NCBI RefSeq assembly: GCF_009903625.1
Contig: NZ_CP047569.1
Coordinates: 3,202,501 to 3,266,500, forward strand
Source: Microbulbifer sp. ALW1
GTDB lineage: Bacteria; Pseudomonadota; Gammaproteobacteria; Pseudomonadales; Cellvibrionaceae
Direction: 5' to 3'
Length of the DNA: 64,000 nucleotides
The position numbers and the translations under genes were made by a program. Each line of letters begins with the position of its first letter. The first letter of the stretch is position 1. This document shows, piece after piece, positions 37,448 to 46,852 of the stretch. The notes beneath the pieces are model-generated. The model did no database searches, was not told where the DNA came from, and saw only the letters and a program-made list of their open reading frames with translations.

Positions 37448-37802
37448 TGTCAGACACCTCTGCAAAATGAAAAATAGGATCCTGCCGGCCCCGGAATCAA
37501 TGGCTAATTCACTGCCTATTTCAATGATAGGGGAAGGCTGAAAAACAGCCCTCTGGCCGACGGCTGGCGCATTATGTGGATTCGATATGGGGTGCGCAAC
37601 CGAGCAAAAAATGGCCTAAAAACTGTAGTTAAACTACATTTTTTCAGCGTGAAATTTTCCACTGGCAACGGCCGCTCCTGCGTCATTTACGCAGGCGGTC
37701 GAGGCCCTGAAAAGCAGCAAACCTGCAGCCGCAGCCGTTCGCCGCTACAATAGCGCCCTCCCCGGCCGCCAGCGGTCAGAAAGCACGGAATTATAAGGAA
37801 AC
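37448..37802. other. Divergent promoter region, gap and mfd
   Basis: About 350 bases without a gene; it contains the HexR-like palindrome at 37624. AAGGAA just before 37803 is a good ribosome site for the likely original mfd start. Confidence 0.5.
37624..37638. promoter_or_regulatory. HexR-like operator
   Basis: TGTAGTTAAACTACA is a perfect 15-bp palindrome around a single central base. It fits the HexR consensus TGTARTWWWAYTACA as I know it from gammaproteobacteria. HexR controls central carbon genes, including glyceraldehyde-3-phosphate dehydrogenase in some lineages, and the site lies upstream of gap. The hexR gene itself is not in the window. Confidence 0.65.
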
Positions 37803-37933
37803 ATGAGTCAACTCCCCCCTTTATCCCCCCCGCTTTTCGAACAAAGAATGACCGGCAATTCTGGGGCCAGCTGCACGGCGCTAGTGCCGCCCTGGCAATC
37901 CTGAGCGCGGCCAAAGCGAGCCCCGCCCCCACC

Positions 37934-40900
37934 TTGCTGATTGCACGCAACAGTCAGGAAGCGCACCAACTTGAGGTGCAGCTGAAATTTTTTAACAAGC
38001 CGCGTCGAGATGGGGGATCAGAAGATCTCTACAGCGACGATGAGGAAGCACTGGAAATTATCCAGTTTCCAGACTGGGAAATTCTGCCCTACGACACCTT
38101 CTCGCCGCACCAGGACATCATCTCTGACCGCCTGGCCACGCTGTATCGCTTGCCGCAAATGGGGAGTGGTGTGGTTATCGCCCCGGTCAGCACACTGCTG
38201 CACCGCCTGGCCCCCAAAGACTATGTGGCTGGCAATGCCCTGATATTGAGTGAAGGGCAGAAGTTTGACCTCAACGCCCAGCGCCGCCTACTGGAACAGG
38301 CGGGCTACCACTGCGTCGATACCGTGTATGAGCACGGCGAATTTGCCGTGCGCGGCGCGCTGATGGATATCTACCCCATGGGCAGCACCCTGCCCTACCG
38401 CATCGACCTGTTCGATGACGAGATCGAGTCCCTCCGCACCTTCGACCCGGAAGATCAGCGCACCATTGACCGGGTGGAAGAGATCCACCTGCTGCCTGCA
38501 CGGGAATTCCCCATGCACAAGCCGGCACTGGCCAAGTTCCTTGAGCGCTGGCACGAGCATTTTGACTGCGACCCGGGCCCGGTCTCCATCTATCAGGACA
38601 TCAGCGCCGGAATCGCGCCGGCGGGCATCGAATATTATTTACCGCTGTTTTTTGACCAGTGCGCGAGCCTGTTCGATTACTTGCCAGCCAACAGCAACCT
38701 CTTTATCCAGGGCGACATCAAACAGCCAGTTGAATCTTTCTGGCGCGAAGCGGAAAACCGCTATCAAAGCCGCCGCGGTGATCTCACCCGCCCGATACTT
38801 GAACCCCGCAAGGTGCTGCTGGACATCGATGAGTTTTACGCGGCCCTGAAATCCCAGGCACGCGCCTTCTTTTCCACGGAGACACTTCCGGAAGCGGAAG
38901 GCAATTACAACTTTGCCTGCAAGGCACCGCCGAGCCTGCCGGTAAATGGCCATTCCGACCAGCCGCTACAGAAGCTCGAAGCCTATTTGATGGAATACCA
39001 GGGGCGGGTTCTGTTCTGCGCAGAAAGCGGTGGTCGCCGGGAAGCCTTATTGGATCTGTTGAACGGCATCCGCCTGAAGCCAAAAACTTTTGACAGCTGG
39101 CAAAGCTTCCTGGCAAGCGATGAGCGTTACGGTATTACAGTAGCCCCTATCGATCAGGGACTGCTGCTCGATGAGCCGCAACTCAACCTGATCGCCGAGC
39201 CACAACTGTTTGGCGACCGGGTGCTGCAACAACGGCGACGCCGCAAAGCCAAGGAAGACGCCGACAACGCGGTTAAAAACCTGGCGGAACTGCGCATCGG
39301 CGCGCCGGTGGTACACATCGACCACGGGGTGGGCCGCTACAAAGGTTTGCAAAGCCTGGAGATCGATGGCCAGCAAGCGGAATTCCTTACCCTGGAATAC
39401 GGGGACGGCGCCAAACTGTATGTGCCGGTTGCCAGCCTGCACCTGATTAGCCGCTACTCTGGTGCCGATGAAGAGCTGGCGCCGCTGCACAAACTCGGCA
39501 GCGAGCAATGGCAAAAGGCCAAACGCAAAGCGGCGGAAAAAGTCCGCGATGCCGCTGCCGAATTGCTGGACATTTACGCGCGCCGGGAAGCCCGGGTAGG
39601 CCACGCCTTTGCCGACCCGGGCATGGCTTACCGTGAATTCGCCAGTGGATTCCCCTTTGAAGAAACCCCGGATCAGCAGCTGGCGATTGAAGCGGTTGTT
39701 GGCGATATGCTGTCGAAAAAGCCCATGGATCGACTGGTGTGCGGCGATGTGGGCTTCGGCAAAACCGAAGTCGCCATGCGCGCAGCGTTCGTCGCTGCCC
39801 ATGCAGGCAAGCAAGTGGCCATGCTGGTGCCCACCACCCTGCTCGCCCAGCAGCACTACCAGTCACTGCAGGATCGCTTTGCCGATTGGCCGCTCACGGT
39901 TGAAGTCATCTCCCGTTTCCGCAGCAGCAAGGAAGTCGATGCCATCAAAGAGCGTATCGCGGAAGGTAAAGTGGATATTCTCGTGGGCACCCACAAGTTG
40001 CTGCAGAGCGACCTCAAATTCAAAAACCTGGGCCTGCTGATCATCGACGAGGAGCACCGTTTCGGGGTTCGCCAGAAAGAAAAGCTGAAGAGCCTGCGCT
40101 CGGAAGTCGACATCCTGAACCTCACCGCCACGCCCATCCCGCGCACCCTGAACATGGCCATGGCCGGTATTCGCGACCTTTCTGTGATCGCCACGCCACC
40201 GGCGCGCCGGCTGTCGGTGAAAACCTTTGTGCGTGAACGCGATGAACCCCTGATCAAAGAAGCGATACTGCGGGAGATACTGCGCGGTGGTCAGGTGTAC
40301 TTCCTGCACAATGAAGTCAAAAGCATCGAACGTGTCGCGCGCGAGCTACAGGAACTGGTGCCGGAAGCACGCATCGGCATCGGCCACGGCCAGATGCGCG
40401 AGCGCGAGCTGGAACAGGTAATGAGCGACTTCTACCACAAGCGCTTCAATGTGCTGGTGTGCACCACCATTATCGAAACCGGTATCGACATCCCCACCGC
40501 CAATACTATTTTGATTGAGCGCGCCGACAAATTCGGTCTCGCCCAGCTGCACCAGCTGCGTGGACGCGTTGGCCGCTCCCACCACCAGGCTTACGCCTAC
40601 CTGCTGACGCCAAACAAACGGGCAATGACCAACGATGCGGTCAAACGCCTGGAGGCCATCAGTGAGGCCCAGGACCTGGGTGCCGGCTTCACCCTCGCCA
40701 CCCACGACCTGGAAATTCGCGGCGCCGGCGAACTGCTGGGTGAAGAGCAAAGCGGGCAGATTCAGAGCGTCGGCTTCAACCTGTATATGGAAATGCTCGA
40801 CCACGCCGTCAAAGCCATCCGCGAGGGGCGCACACCCAATATCGACGAGCCACTGGAATCGCCAGCAGTGGATGTCAATCTGCGCGTGCCTGCCCTGATC

Positions 40901-41299
40901 CCGGAGGACTATCTGCCGGATGTGCACAGCCGCCTGATCATGTACAAGCGCATCGCCAACGCCGAAGACAAGGACGCACTCAAGGAGCTGCAGGTAGAAA
41001 TGATCGACCGCTTTGGCCTGCTGCCGGAGCCGCTGAAACACCTGTTCCGGATCACCGAAATCAAGCTCAACGCCAACCAGATGGGTATCCGCAAGCTGGA
41101 GGCTTCCGCCAGCCGTGGTCGCATCGAGTTTGCCGACAACGCCAAGGTAGACCCGCTGACACTGGTCAAACTGGTGCAGACCCGCCCCACCAGCTTCCAG
41201 CTGCAGGGCGCCAACCAGTTGAACTTCAGCCTGGATGAAGGCGGCCCGGAACAACGCCTGCAGCAGGTGACCGAAGTTCTGCAACAGCTGTCTCAATAG
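37934..41299 (+). CDS. mfd: Transcription-repair coupling factor Mfd, apparent 5' frameshift
   Basis: At least 1121 residues. Mfd removes stalled RNA polymerase and recruits UvrA. It has a UvrB-like N-terminus, a CarD-like polymerase-binding domain (APVVHIDHGVGRYKGLQSLE), and a RecG-like motor with Walker A GDVGFGKTE, the DEEHRFGV box and RGRVGRSHHQAYAYLL. The frame as written has only a TTG at 37934. An ATG at 37803 with AAGGAA upstream begins MSQLPPLSP but is in another frame. Reading on in the mfd frame gives NDRQFWGQLHGASAAL, which looks like the missing N-terminus. One base is missing between about 37825 and 37846, probably in C7 (37825-37831) or AAA (37843-37845). The restored protein would be about 1165 residues. 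Confidence 0.92.
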   Translation: MLIARNSQEAHQLEVQLKFFNKPRRDGGSEDLYSDDEEALEIIQFPDWEILPYDTFSPHQDIISDRLATLYRLPQMGSGVVIAPVSTLLHRLAPKDYVAGNALILSEGQKFDLNAQRRLLEQAGYHCVDTVYEHGEFAVRGALMDIYPMGSTLPYRIDLFDDEIESLRTFDPEDQRTIDRVEEIHLLPAREFPMHKPALAKFLERWHEHFDCDPGPVSIYQDISAGIAPAGIEYYLPLFFDQCASLFDYLPANSNLFIQGDIKQPVESFWREAENRYQSRRGDLTRPILEPRKVLLDIDEFYAALKSQARAFFSTETLPEAEGNYNFACKAPPSLPVNGHSDQPLQKLEAYLMEYQGRVLFCAESGGRREALLDLLNGIRLKPKTFDSWQSFLASDERYGITVAPIDQGLLLDEPQLNLIAEPQLFGDRVLQQRRRRKAKEDADNAVKNLAELRIGAPVVHIDHGVGRYKGLQSLEIDGQQAEFLTLEYGDGAKLYVPVASLHLISRYSGADEELAPLHKLGSEQWQKAKRKAAEKVRDAAAELLDIYARREARVGHAFADPGMAYREFASGFPFEETPDQQLAIEAVVGDMLSKKPMDRLVCGDVGFGKTEVAMRAAFVAAHAGKQVAMLVPTTLLAQQHYQSLQDRFADWPLTVEVISRFRSSKEVDAIKERIAEGKVDILVGTHKLLQSDLKFKNLGLLIIDEEHRFGVRQKEKLKSLRSEVDILNLTATPIPRTLNMAMAGIRDLSVIATPPARRLSVKTFVRERDEPLIKEAILREILRGGQVYFLHNEVKSIERVARELQELVPEARIGIGHGQMRERELEQVMSDFYHKRFNVLVCTTIIETGIDIPTANTILIERADKFGLAQLHQLRGRVGRSHHQAYAYLLTPNKRAMTNDAVKRLEAISEAQDLGAGFTLATHDLEIRGAGELLGEEQSGQIQSVGFNLYMEMLDHAVKAIREGRTPNIDEPLESPAVDVNLRVPALIPEDYLPDVHSRLIMYKRIANAEDKDALKELQVEMIDRFGLLPEPLKHLFRITEIKLNANQMGIRKLEASASRGRIEFADNAKVDPLTLVKLVQTRPTSFQLQGANQLNFSLDEGGPEQRLQQVTEVLQQLSQ

Positions 41300-41430
41300 G
41301 GGCAGCTGGTTGCGGAACTGGGGTGCCAATCGGTGATAAGATGGACGAATTCCAAACTGGTGAATTAGCCGCCTCCCTCCCACACCTCAGAGCGGGTGCG
41401 GCGGACAACAACGACAACAGTGGTATCGAA

Positions 41431-42438
41431 ATGATGACCAATTCAGCAATCAAGGTCACACAAAAAGTCCAGCAGCGGGGACTCAAGCAACTCGCAGGAC
41501 TCCTGCTACTGACCCTGGCTACCGCCGGCGCAGAAGCCGCCAGCTATGCCGGCACTCAGTTCGAGATTGAGATGGTGGTATTTGCACGGGACAACGGGAT
41601 GAACCAGTCCCGGGAAAACTGGCCGAGCGCGCCCCATCTCGCGTACGACGATCGCTGGGTGGATTTCGATACCCCTTCACGCTCCAACCCGATGTCACCG
41701 CAGTTGTTGCCAGCGCCCAACCAGTTGGACAACAAAGTCGCGGCACTGAAGCGCAGTGCAGGCTACCGGGTGCTCTTCCACAAAACCTGGAGACAGGTGC
41801 TGCAGCAAGAGCGCAACGCCCCCGCCGTGCTGATCAGTGGCGGCGCACCCAGTGATAACCACCATGAACTGGAAGGCAGTGTCACCCTCAGCGTGTCCCG
41901 CTACCTCCATCTCAGCACCGACCTGTGGCTGAGCGAATGGCTGCCGCAATCTGCTGAAATGCCAACGGCGGACAATTCCGGATTCGGTTATCAGCAGGCC
42001 GCCACAGCGGCAGCGACACAAGGCATTCGGGTTCCAACTCGCCCGAGAGCCGCCATCAGCGTGAATTCTTCCCTGGCCGGCGAAGAACCCCTGAGTCTGG
42101 GAGGCACCCAGTCAGCTTCAGAAAGTAATGGCTATGGCACTGCGAGCACCACTGACAACTACGCAAACGGCACAGACGCAGCGGTATTCCGCAGCGGCAA
42201 CCGTTTTTCAGACACCCCGATCGGTGAATCGGTTGACCCCGCTGAACACGCACCCAGTGAAAAGCTGGCCGCACGGGTAGCAGTACTGCAGGAAGAGCGA
42301 CGCCTGCGCAGTGGCGAACTGCATTATATCGATCACCCCAAGTTGGGTGTGCTGATCGAGGTACGGACGGTTGCGCAGCAGCAGGAACCCTCCAGCGATG
42401 ACCTGCAGCAGGACGAAGAACCACTGGATCTCAATTAA
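41431..42438 (+). CDS. csiV: CsiV-family envelope protein
   Basis: A 335-residue secreted protein. I chose ATG at 41431 because the signal peptide (LKQLAGLLLLTLATAGAEA) then lies near the start. The mature part begins SYAGTQFEIEMVVFARDNG, matching the CsiV pattern in which a short beta strand is followed by ExWP (ENWPSAP). A later segment, YRVLFHKTWRQ, is also typical, as is the ending LGVLIEVR. CsiV binds peptidoglycan and in Vibrio is linked to LpoA-dependent D-amino-acid stress. In many gammaproteobacteria it follows mfd, as here. A Ser/Thr/Asn-rich middle region is low complexity. Confidence 0.8.
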   Translation: MMTNSAIKVTQKVQQRGLKQLAGLLLLTLATAGAEAASYAGTQFEIEMVVFARDNGMNQSRENWPSAPHLAYDDRWVDFDTPSRSNPMSPQLLPAPNQLDNKVAALKRSAGYRVLFHKTWRQVLQQERNAPAVLISGGAPSDNHHELEGSVTLSVSRYLHLSTDLWLSEWLPQSAEMPTADNSGFGYQQAATAAATQGIRVPTRPRAAISVNSSLAGEEPLSLGGTQSASESNGYGTASTTDNYANGTDAAVFRSGNRFSDTPIGESVDPAEHAPSEKLAARVAVLQEERRLRSGELHYIDHPKLGVLIEVRTVAQQQEPSSDDLQQDEEPLDLN

Positions 42439-42491
42439 CGCAAAGCCCGGATAGAACCTCGAATAGAAACCAGAATAGAAACCCAGCGAAC

Positions 42492-42514
42492 ACGGCCCAT
42501 CACGGGCCGTTTTC
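42492..42514 (+). terminator. Rho-independent terminator after csiV
   Basis: ACGGCCC and GGGCCGT form a 7-bp perfect stem with a 5-base loop, followed by TTTCC. It lies 54 bases after the csiV stop. Confidence 0.65.
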
Positions 42515-42575
42515 CGTTAGGGGTAAAACTCGGTTAACCTTGTGGCAAATCATAAAAATCAGGCCAACTCGCTAT

Positions 42576-43811
42576 ATGATCACTAACGACGCCATTATTC
42601 TCGGCATGCTCGCGGCCATTCTCGGCTTTGTTTTCTACACTGCCAGCAGCGAACAACGCTTTTGGAAACGTTTTTACCGTTTTGTCCCCGCCCTGCTCCT
42701 TTGTTATTTCCTGCCGTCGCTGCTCACCACCTTCCATATCATCGACGCCCACAACTCGAACCTCTACTTCGTCGCCTCCCGCTACCTGCTGCCCGCCAGC
42801 CTGGTACTGCTGACACTGAGCATCGACCTCAAAGGCATCATCAACCTCGGCCCCAAAGCCCTGATCCTGTTCCTGACCGGTACGCTCGGCATTGTGATTG
42901 GCGGCCCACTGGCGTTGCTGATCATGTCAGCCATTAACCCCGACATGCTGAATGGCAACGGACCGGATGCTATCTGGCGCGGCATGACAACCGTGGCTGG
43001 CAGCTGGATTGGTGGCGGTGCCAACCAGGCGGCGATGAAGGAGATTTTCGACGTGGGCGGCCAGGTGTTTTCCGCCATGGTGGCGGTAGACGTGATCATC
43101 GCCAACCTGTGGATGGCGGTTCTGCTGATCATGGCCGGCAATGCAAAGGAAATGGATGCCCGCCGCGGCGCTGACACCAGTGCCATTGATACATTGCGGG
43201 AGCGGGTCGAGCACATGCAGCGCAAACATGCGCGCATTCCGAGCCTGCAGGACCTGATGCTGATTGCCGCCGTCGGCTTCGGCATTACCGGCATCGCCCA
43301 CGCCTGTGCCGACTTCCTGGCACCCTGGTTCCAGGCCAACGCGCCGCAACTGGCCCGCTTCAGCTTCACCAGCCAGTTCTTCTGGCTGATCATCATTGCC
43401 ACTACCCTCGGTATCGCCATGGCATTTTCCCCGGCGAAAAAGCTGGAGGGAGCCGGAGCCTCCAAAGTGGGCTCCATCTTTATCTACTTTCTTGTCGCCA
43501 CCATCGGCACCCACATGGACATTACCGCTCTCAAAGAAAGCCCGGAACTGTTTGTGCTGGGATTGATCTGGATGGCGATCCACGCCGGGCTGATGCTGCT
43601 GGTTGCGAAACTGATCAAGGCACCCACATTCTTTATGGCGGTAGGCAGCCAGGCCAACGTCGGCGGTGCGGCTTCCGCACCCGTGGTCGCCGCCGCCTTC
43701 CACCCTTCCCTTGCACCGGTTGGGGTTTTGCTGGCGGTGATGGGCTACGCCCTGGGCACCTACGCCGCCTGGTTCTGCGGACAACTGTTGCGCGTAGTGG
43801 GTGCCGGCTGA
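42576..43811 (+). CDS. DUF819 family membrane protein
   Basis: A 411-residue integral membrane protein with about ten to twelve helices. The DUF819 pattern is plain: FVASRYLLPASLVLLTLSID in the first half and GSWIGGGANQAAMKEIFDVG near 145. ANVGGAASAPVVAAAFHPSL follows in the second half. The paired GGGAN/GGxAS repeats suggest an inverted-repeat transporter fold. The substrate is unknown; the family is annotated only as a membrane protein. ATG at 42576 (MITNDAIILG) is preferred over a TTG at 42540; neither has a strong ribosome site. Confidence 0.85.
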   Translation: MITNDAIILGMLAAILGFVFYTASSEQRFWKRFYRFVPALLLCYFLPSLLTTFHIIDAHNSNLYFVASRYLLPASLVLLTLSIDLKGIINLGPKALILFLTGTLGIVIGGPLALLIMSAINPDMLNGNGPDAIWRGMTTVAGSWIGGGANQAAMKEIFDVGGQVFSAMVAVDVIIANLWMAVLLIMAGNAKEMDARRGADTSAIDTLRERVEHMQRKHARIPSLQDLMLIAAVGFGITGIAHACADFLAPWFQANAPQLARFSFTSQFFWLIIIATTLGIAMAFSPAKKLEGAGASKVGSIFIYFLVATIGTHMDITALKESPELFVLGLIWMAIHAGLMLLVAKLIKAPTFFMAVGSQANVGGAASAPVVAAAFHPSLAPVGVLLAVMGYALGTYAAWFCGQLLRVVGAG

Positions 43812-43862
43812 TTCGTGCCGGGGGCGGTCTCTCACTGCGACGCCCCCGAATGACCAGTAACA

Positions 43863-43909
43863 AAAAAGCCCGCACCTTTCGGACTCTTACCGGAAGGTGC
43901 GGGCTTTTT
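43863..43909. terminator. Strong bidirectional terminator
   Basis: AAAAAGCCCGCACCTT and AAGGTGCGGGCTTTTT form a 16-bp stem around a 15-base loop. It lies between the DUF819 gene and the convergent cold-shock gene and can serve both. Confidence 0.9.
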
Positions 43910-44054
43910 CATGACCCTTGCGAAAAGGTCAGCAATATAAAACGCTGGTTAACGCACAAGCGCCAAAACCATTTTGACCGTTTTGCCGGGCAAAATTCAT
44001 CGAAGTTTGAGCGCGCGTCTCACTAACAGGCTTACAGGTCTTACGACGATCAGC

Positions 44055-44270
44055 TTATTCGCAGGGAACGACGTCTTCCGCCAACAGGCCTTTATCACCC
44101 TGCTGCATTTCGAACTCTACGGACTGTCCCTCGTTGAGGGTTTTGTAACCATCACCGCGAATGCTGCGGTAGTGAACAAAAATATCTTCAGCACCCTCTG
44201 AGCAGGTGATAAATCCATAACCCCGGGCATTGTTAAACCACTTCACGGTACCCGTAACGCGATCACTCAT
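44055..44270 (-). CDS. Cold-shock domain protein
   Basis: A 71-residue single OB-fold nucleic-acid chaperone. RNP1 is [12 protein letters not shown] and RNP2 DIFVHYRSI. The sequence is closer to CspD-type proteins ([16 protein letters not shown], then [20 protein letters not shown]) than to CspA. It binds single-stranded RNA or DNA. The 300-base gap upstream may hold a structured leader, as is common for this family. Confidence 0.93.
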   Translation of the reverse strand: MSDRVTGTVKWFNNARGYGFITCSEGAEDIFVHYRSIRGDGYKTLNEGQSVEFEMQQGDKGLLAEDVVPCE

Positions 44271-44574
44271 TAAGCCAACCTCATTTATTGTTATTGCGTC
44301 TGCCTCGGTTGCGGGCAGAACGCCTACCCCATTTGCAGCGGCCGGAGTGTCGTATCTGCGTAACTTACGATCAAACGATCACTGCAGCCGTTACCTCGAA
44401 GTACTTCCCCATTGCAACCGGAGAAAGTCGTTACTGATTCTTAGATAAATCTGCGCCAGTGTCTAGGTTTCCACGTGAAATTAATGTTACTTCTCGGTAA
44501 CAATGCGCAACAATTCACCAAATTTGGCCGAAAATCACCGAAAGCTTTGACATATCATGCTCTCGCGCAGCAAG
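44271..44574. other. Intergenic region upstream of the cold-shock gene
   Basis: No gene is seen in about 300 bases. It presumably carries the promoter and 5' leader of the cold-shock gene (minus strand). No terminator is seen for the MscS gene, which ends at its far side. Confidence 0.35.
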
Positions 44575-45711
44575 TCACTTAGCTGTCACTCCAGCACCAA
44601 GTGTCATTCGGCTATCGTTGGCCAACGCAAGTTCCGGCAAGTCCGCAATATGCAGAGTGGATGTCGGGAAGGCACAAGAGGCGCCGCGACCCTCAACGAT
44701 CTGCAGAATCTTCAACAGTACATCCTGCTTGATCTCGTGGTAGCGGATCCAGTCCGTCGTTTTGGTGAAGGTGTATATAAAGAAATCCAGAGAGGACGGC
44801 GCGAAAGAATTGAAGTTCACGATCAACGTCTGGTTAGTATCAATCTCCGGGTGCTGCTGAAGCATCGCCCTAACATCATCCACGATTGGCGCCATCAACA
44901 GGGCGTCGTCGTAGCGAATACCAATGGTTTCGTAGATGCGGCGGTTCAGCATGCGCGAGGGGTTTTCTACCGAGATCTGGGTAAACACGCCATTGGGAAT
45001 ATAGAGCGGGCGTTTGTCGAAGGTACGGATTCGCGTCAACCGCCAACCGATATCCTCTACGGTCCCCTCAATTTCCCTGTCTGGCGAACGCACCCAATCT
45101 CCCACTTTGAAAGGGCGATCGAGATAAATCATCAAGCCACCAAAAAAATTCGCCAGCAAGTCCTTGGCGGCAAAACCGATCGCCAAACCACCGATACCCC
45201 CCATGGCCAGCACGCCACTCACGCTGTAGCCGAGACGCTGCATAATGACCATCGCGGCGGTAATCATGATGGAGGCGCGAATCAGCTTGCCAATGGCACG
45301 CACAGTGGTTGTATCAATGGGTTTGCGTACAAATCGCGGGTCGGCAAGGTTCAGCTCAACCTCTTTGGCAAAGCGCAGTGCAAACCAGGTTATCACTACC
45401 ACAAAGCCGATAGCCCTGGGCTTTCCAGCCAGCCAGGTCAATACCTCTGCATCCGTGGACGCTCCCGCGCGTGCAGCGGCGAGCGATAACCCAAGCAACC
45501 AGATCAGTATCGACGCTGGTGGGTTGATGGAATTGACCAGTGCATCATCCCAGGGATTGACGGTGCGCGCGGCGCGCTCGCGCAAACGACTAACGAACAG
45601 GCTCAATACCCAGGACGCCATCGCGGTAATCAGTACAACGATAAACACTTCGGCAATCCAGAAACGGTCATCCCCGACGAGAGAGCGCAAAAACGCTTTG
45701 GCTGACTCCAC
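44575..45711 (-). CDS. MscS-family mechanosensitive channel
   Basis: A 378-residue membrane protein. Three to four N-terminal helices (FWIAEVFIVVLITAMASWVL and following) lead to the pore helix region GVLAMGGIGGLAIGFAAKDL. The conserved beta domain continues NFFGGLMIYLDRPFKVGDWV and GTVEDIGWRLTRIRTFD. These are hallmarks of MscS small-conductance channels, which open under membrane tension to release solutes. The extra N-terminal helices place it with the YbdG/YnaI-like group. It stands alone. Confidence 0.92.
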   Translation of the reverse strand: MESAKAFLRSLVGDDRFWIAEVFIVVLITAMASWVLSLFVSRLRERAARTVNPWDDALVNSINPPASILIWLLGLSLAAARAGASTDAEVLTWLAGKPRAIGFVVVITWFALRFAKEVELNLADPRFVRKPIDTTTVRAIGKLIRASIMITAAMVIMQRLGYSVSGVLAMGGIGGLAIGFAAKDLLANFFGGLMIYLDRPFKVGDWVRSPDREIEGTVEDIGWRLTRIRTFDKRPLYIPNGVFTQISVENPSRMLNRRIYETIGIRYDDALLMAPIVDDVRAMLQQHPEIDTNQTLIVNFNSFAPSSLDFFIYTFTKTTDWIRYHEIKQDVLLKILQIVEGRGASCAFPTSTLHIADLPELALANDSRMTLGAGVTAK

Positions 45712-45762
45712 AAATTACTCCATTCACTGCTTTCTAATGATCGGTGGCGTTATTGTGCGCAT

Positions 45763-46776
45763 TTACATCCAGGATGCCAGCCATTCCCGGGTTGAATGCC
45801 AGCGGGGAGACTGTTCCAGCGCTTCCCAACTGCGTATCTGCGGTTGGCCGCGCATCCGCTCCAGACGCGCGCTGGAGGCCGGGTCGGGCGTATAGCCCTC
45901 AAGCGCCGCCAGTACTTCGATCGCTCCCTCGCGATTGTTACAGACAACCCCCATATCGCAGCCCGCATGCATGGCAGCGCGAATACGCTCGGCATAGCCC
46001 CCTGCCGCACCCGCGCCCTCCATGGTCAGGTCATCACTGAAAATCACACCGTCAAATCCAAAGCGCTTGCGCAATACCTCCTGCAACCAGAAGCGTGAGA
46101 AGCCCACGGGATTCTCATCCACATTGGCAAAATGGATATGTGCCGGCATTACGGCGTCCAGCTCACCGGCGAGCATACACTCTTCGAATGGCTTGCAATC
46201 AGAAGCCAATACAGATTCCAGCGGGCGCTGGTCTACGGGTAATTCTTCATGGCTATCTTCGAGCACCTGGCCATGGCCGGGAAAATGCTTTCCGGTCGTT
46301 GCCATGCCCGCCTCGTGCATCCCCGCCATAAACGGCCGCGCCTTTTCTGCTAACATCAGCGGATCTTTGGCGAAACTGCGATCGCCGACGATTCGGCAAA
46401 AATCGTCATCCGCATCCAGCACCGGGGCAAAACTGAAATCCACACCCACGGCCAGCAGCTCGGCGGCCAGCAACCAGCCAACATCTTTCAGCTGGGTGGT
46501 ATCCGCGTGGGCTGCCAGCGCCTGCATCGAAGGTATTCGGGTGAAGTTGTCGCGAAAGCGCTGCACTCGCCCACCCTCCTGGTCAACTGCGAGTAAAATT
46601 TCCGGGCGAACACCGCGAATATCGGCGATCAGCGCTTCCAGCTGCGGCCGATCGCGGTAATTACGTGCAAAAAATATCAGGCCACCCACCTGTGGATGCC
46701 GCAATAAATCCCGATCCTCTAGGGTAAGCTCGGTACCTTCGACATCAATCATTACCGGACCGATCTGAACAGACAT
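45763..46776 (-). CDS. nagZ: Beta-N-acetylhexosaminidase NagZ
   Basis: A 337-residue cytoplasmic glycosidase of family GH3, acting in peptidoglycan recycling by removing GlcNAc from muropeptides. The family loop KHFPGHG (TTGKHFPGHGQVLEDSHEE) carries the catalytic His, and the nucleophile Asp is in GFDGVIFSDDLTMEGA. ATG at 46776 (MSVQIGPVMIDVEG) has AGGA upstream; a frame from 46806 adds ten residues without support. It follows psrA on the same strand, the same neighbours as in Pseudomonas. Confidence 0.95.
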   Translation of the reverse strand: MSVQIGPVMIDVEGTELTLEDRDLLRHPQVGGLIFFARNYRDRPQLEALIADIRGVRPEILLAVDQEGGRVQRFRDNFTRIPSMQALAAHADTTQLKDVGWLLAAELLAVGVDFSFAPVLDADDDFCRIVGDRSFAKDPLMLAEKARPFMAGMHEAGMATTGKHFPGHGQVLEDSHEELPVDQRPLESVLASDCKPFEECMLAGELDAVMPAHIHFANVDENPVGFSRFWLQEVLRKRFGFDGVIFSDDLTMEGAGAAGGYAERIRAAMHAGCDMGVVCNNREGAIEVLAALEGYTPDPASSARLERMRGQPQIRSWEALEQSPRWHSTREWLASWM

Positions 46777-46852
46777 GGTCTTCCTGCTCCTTTGATTAAT
46801 TTGCACGCGCCAGGATTAATTTGTACGCGCCAGGCGCCACGGCTGTGCGCGG

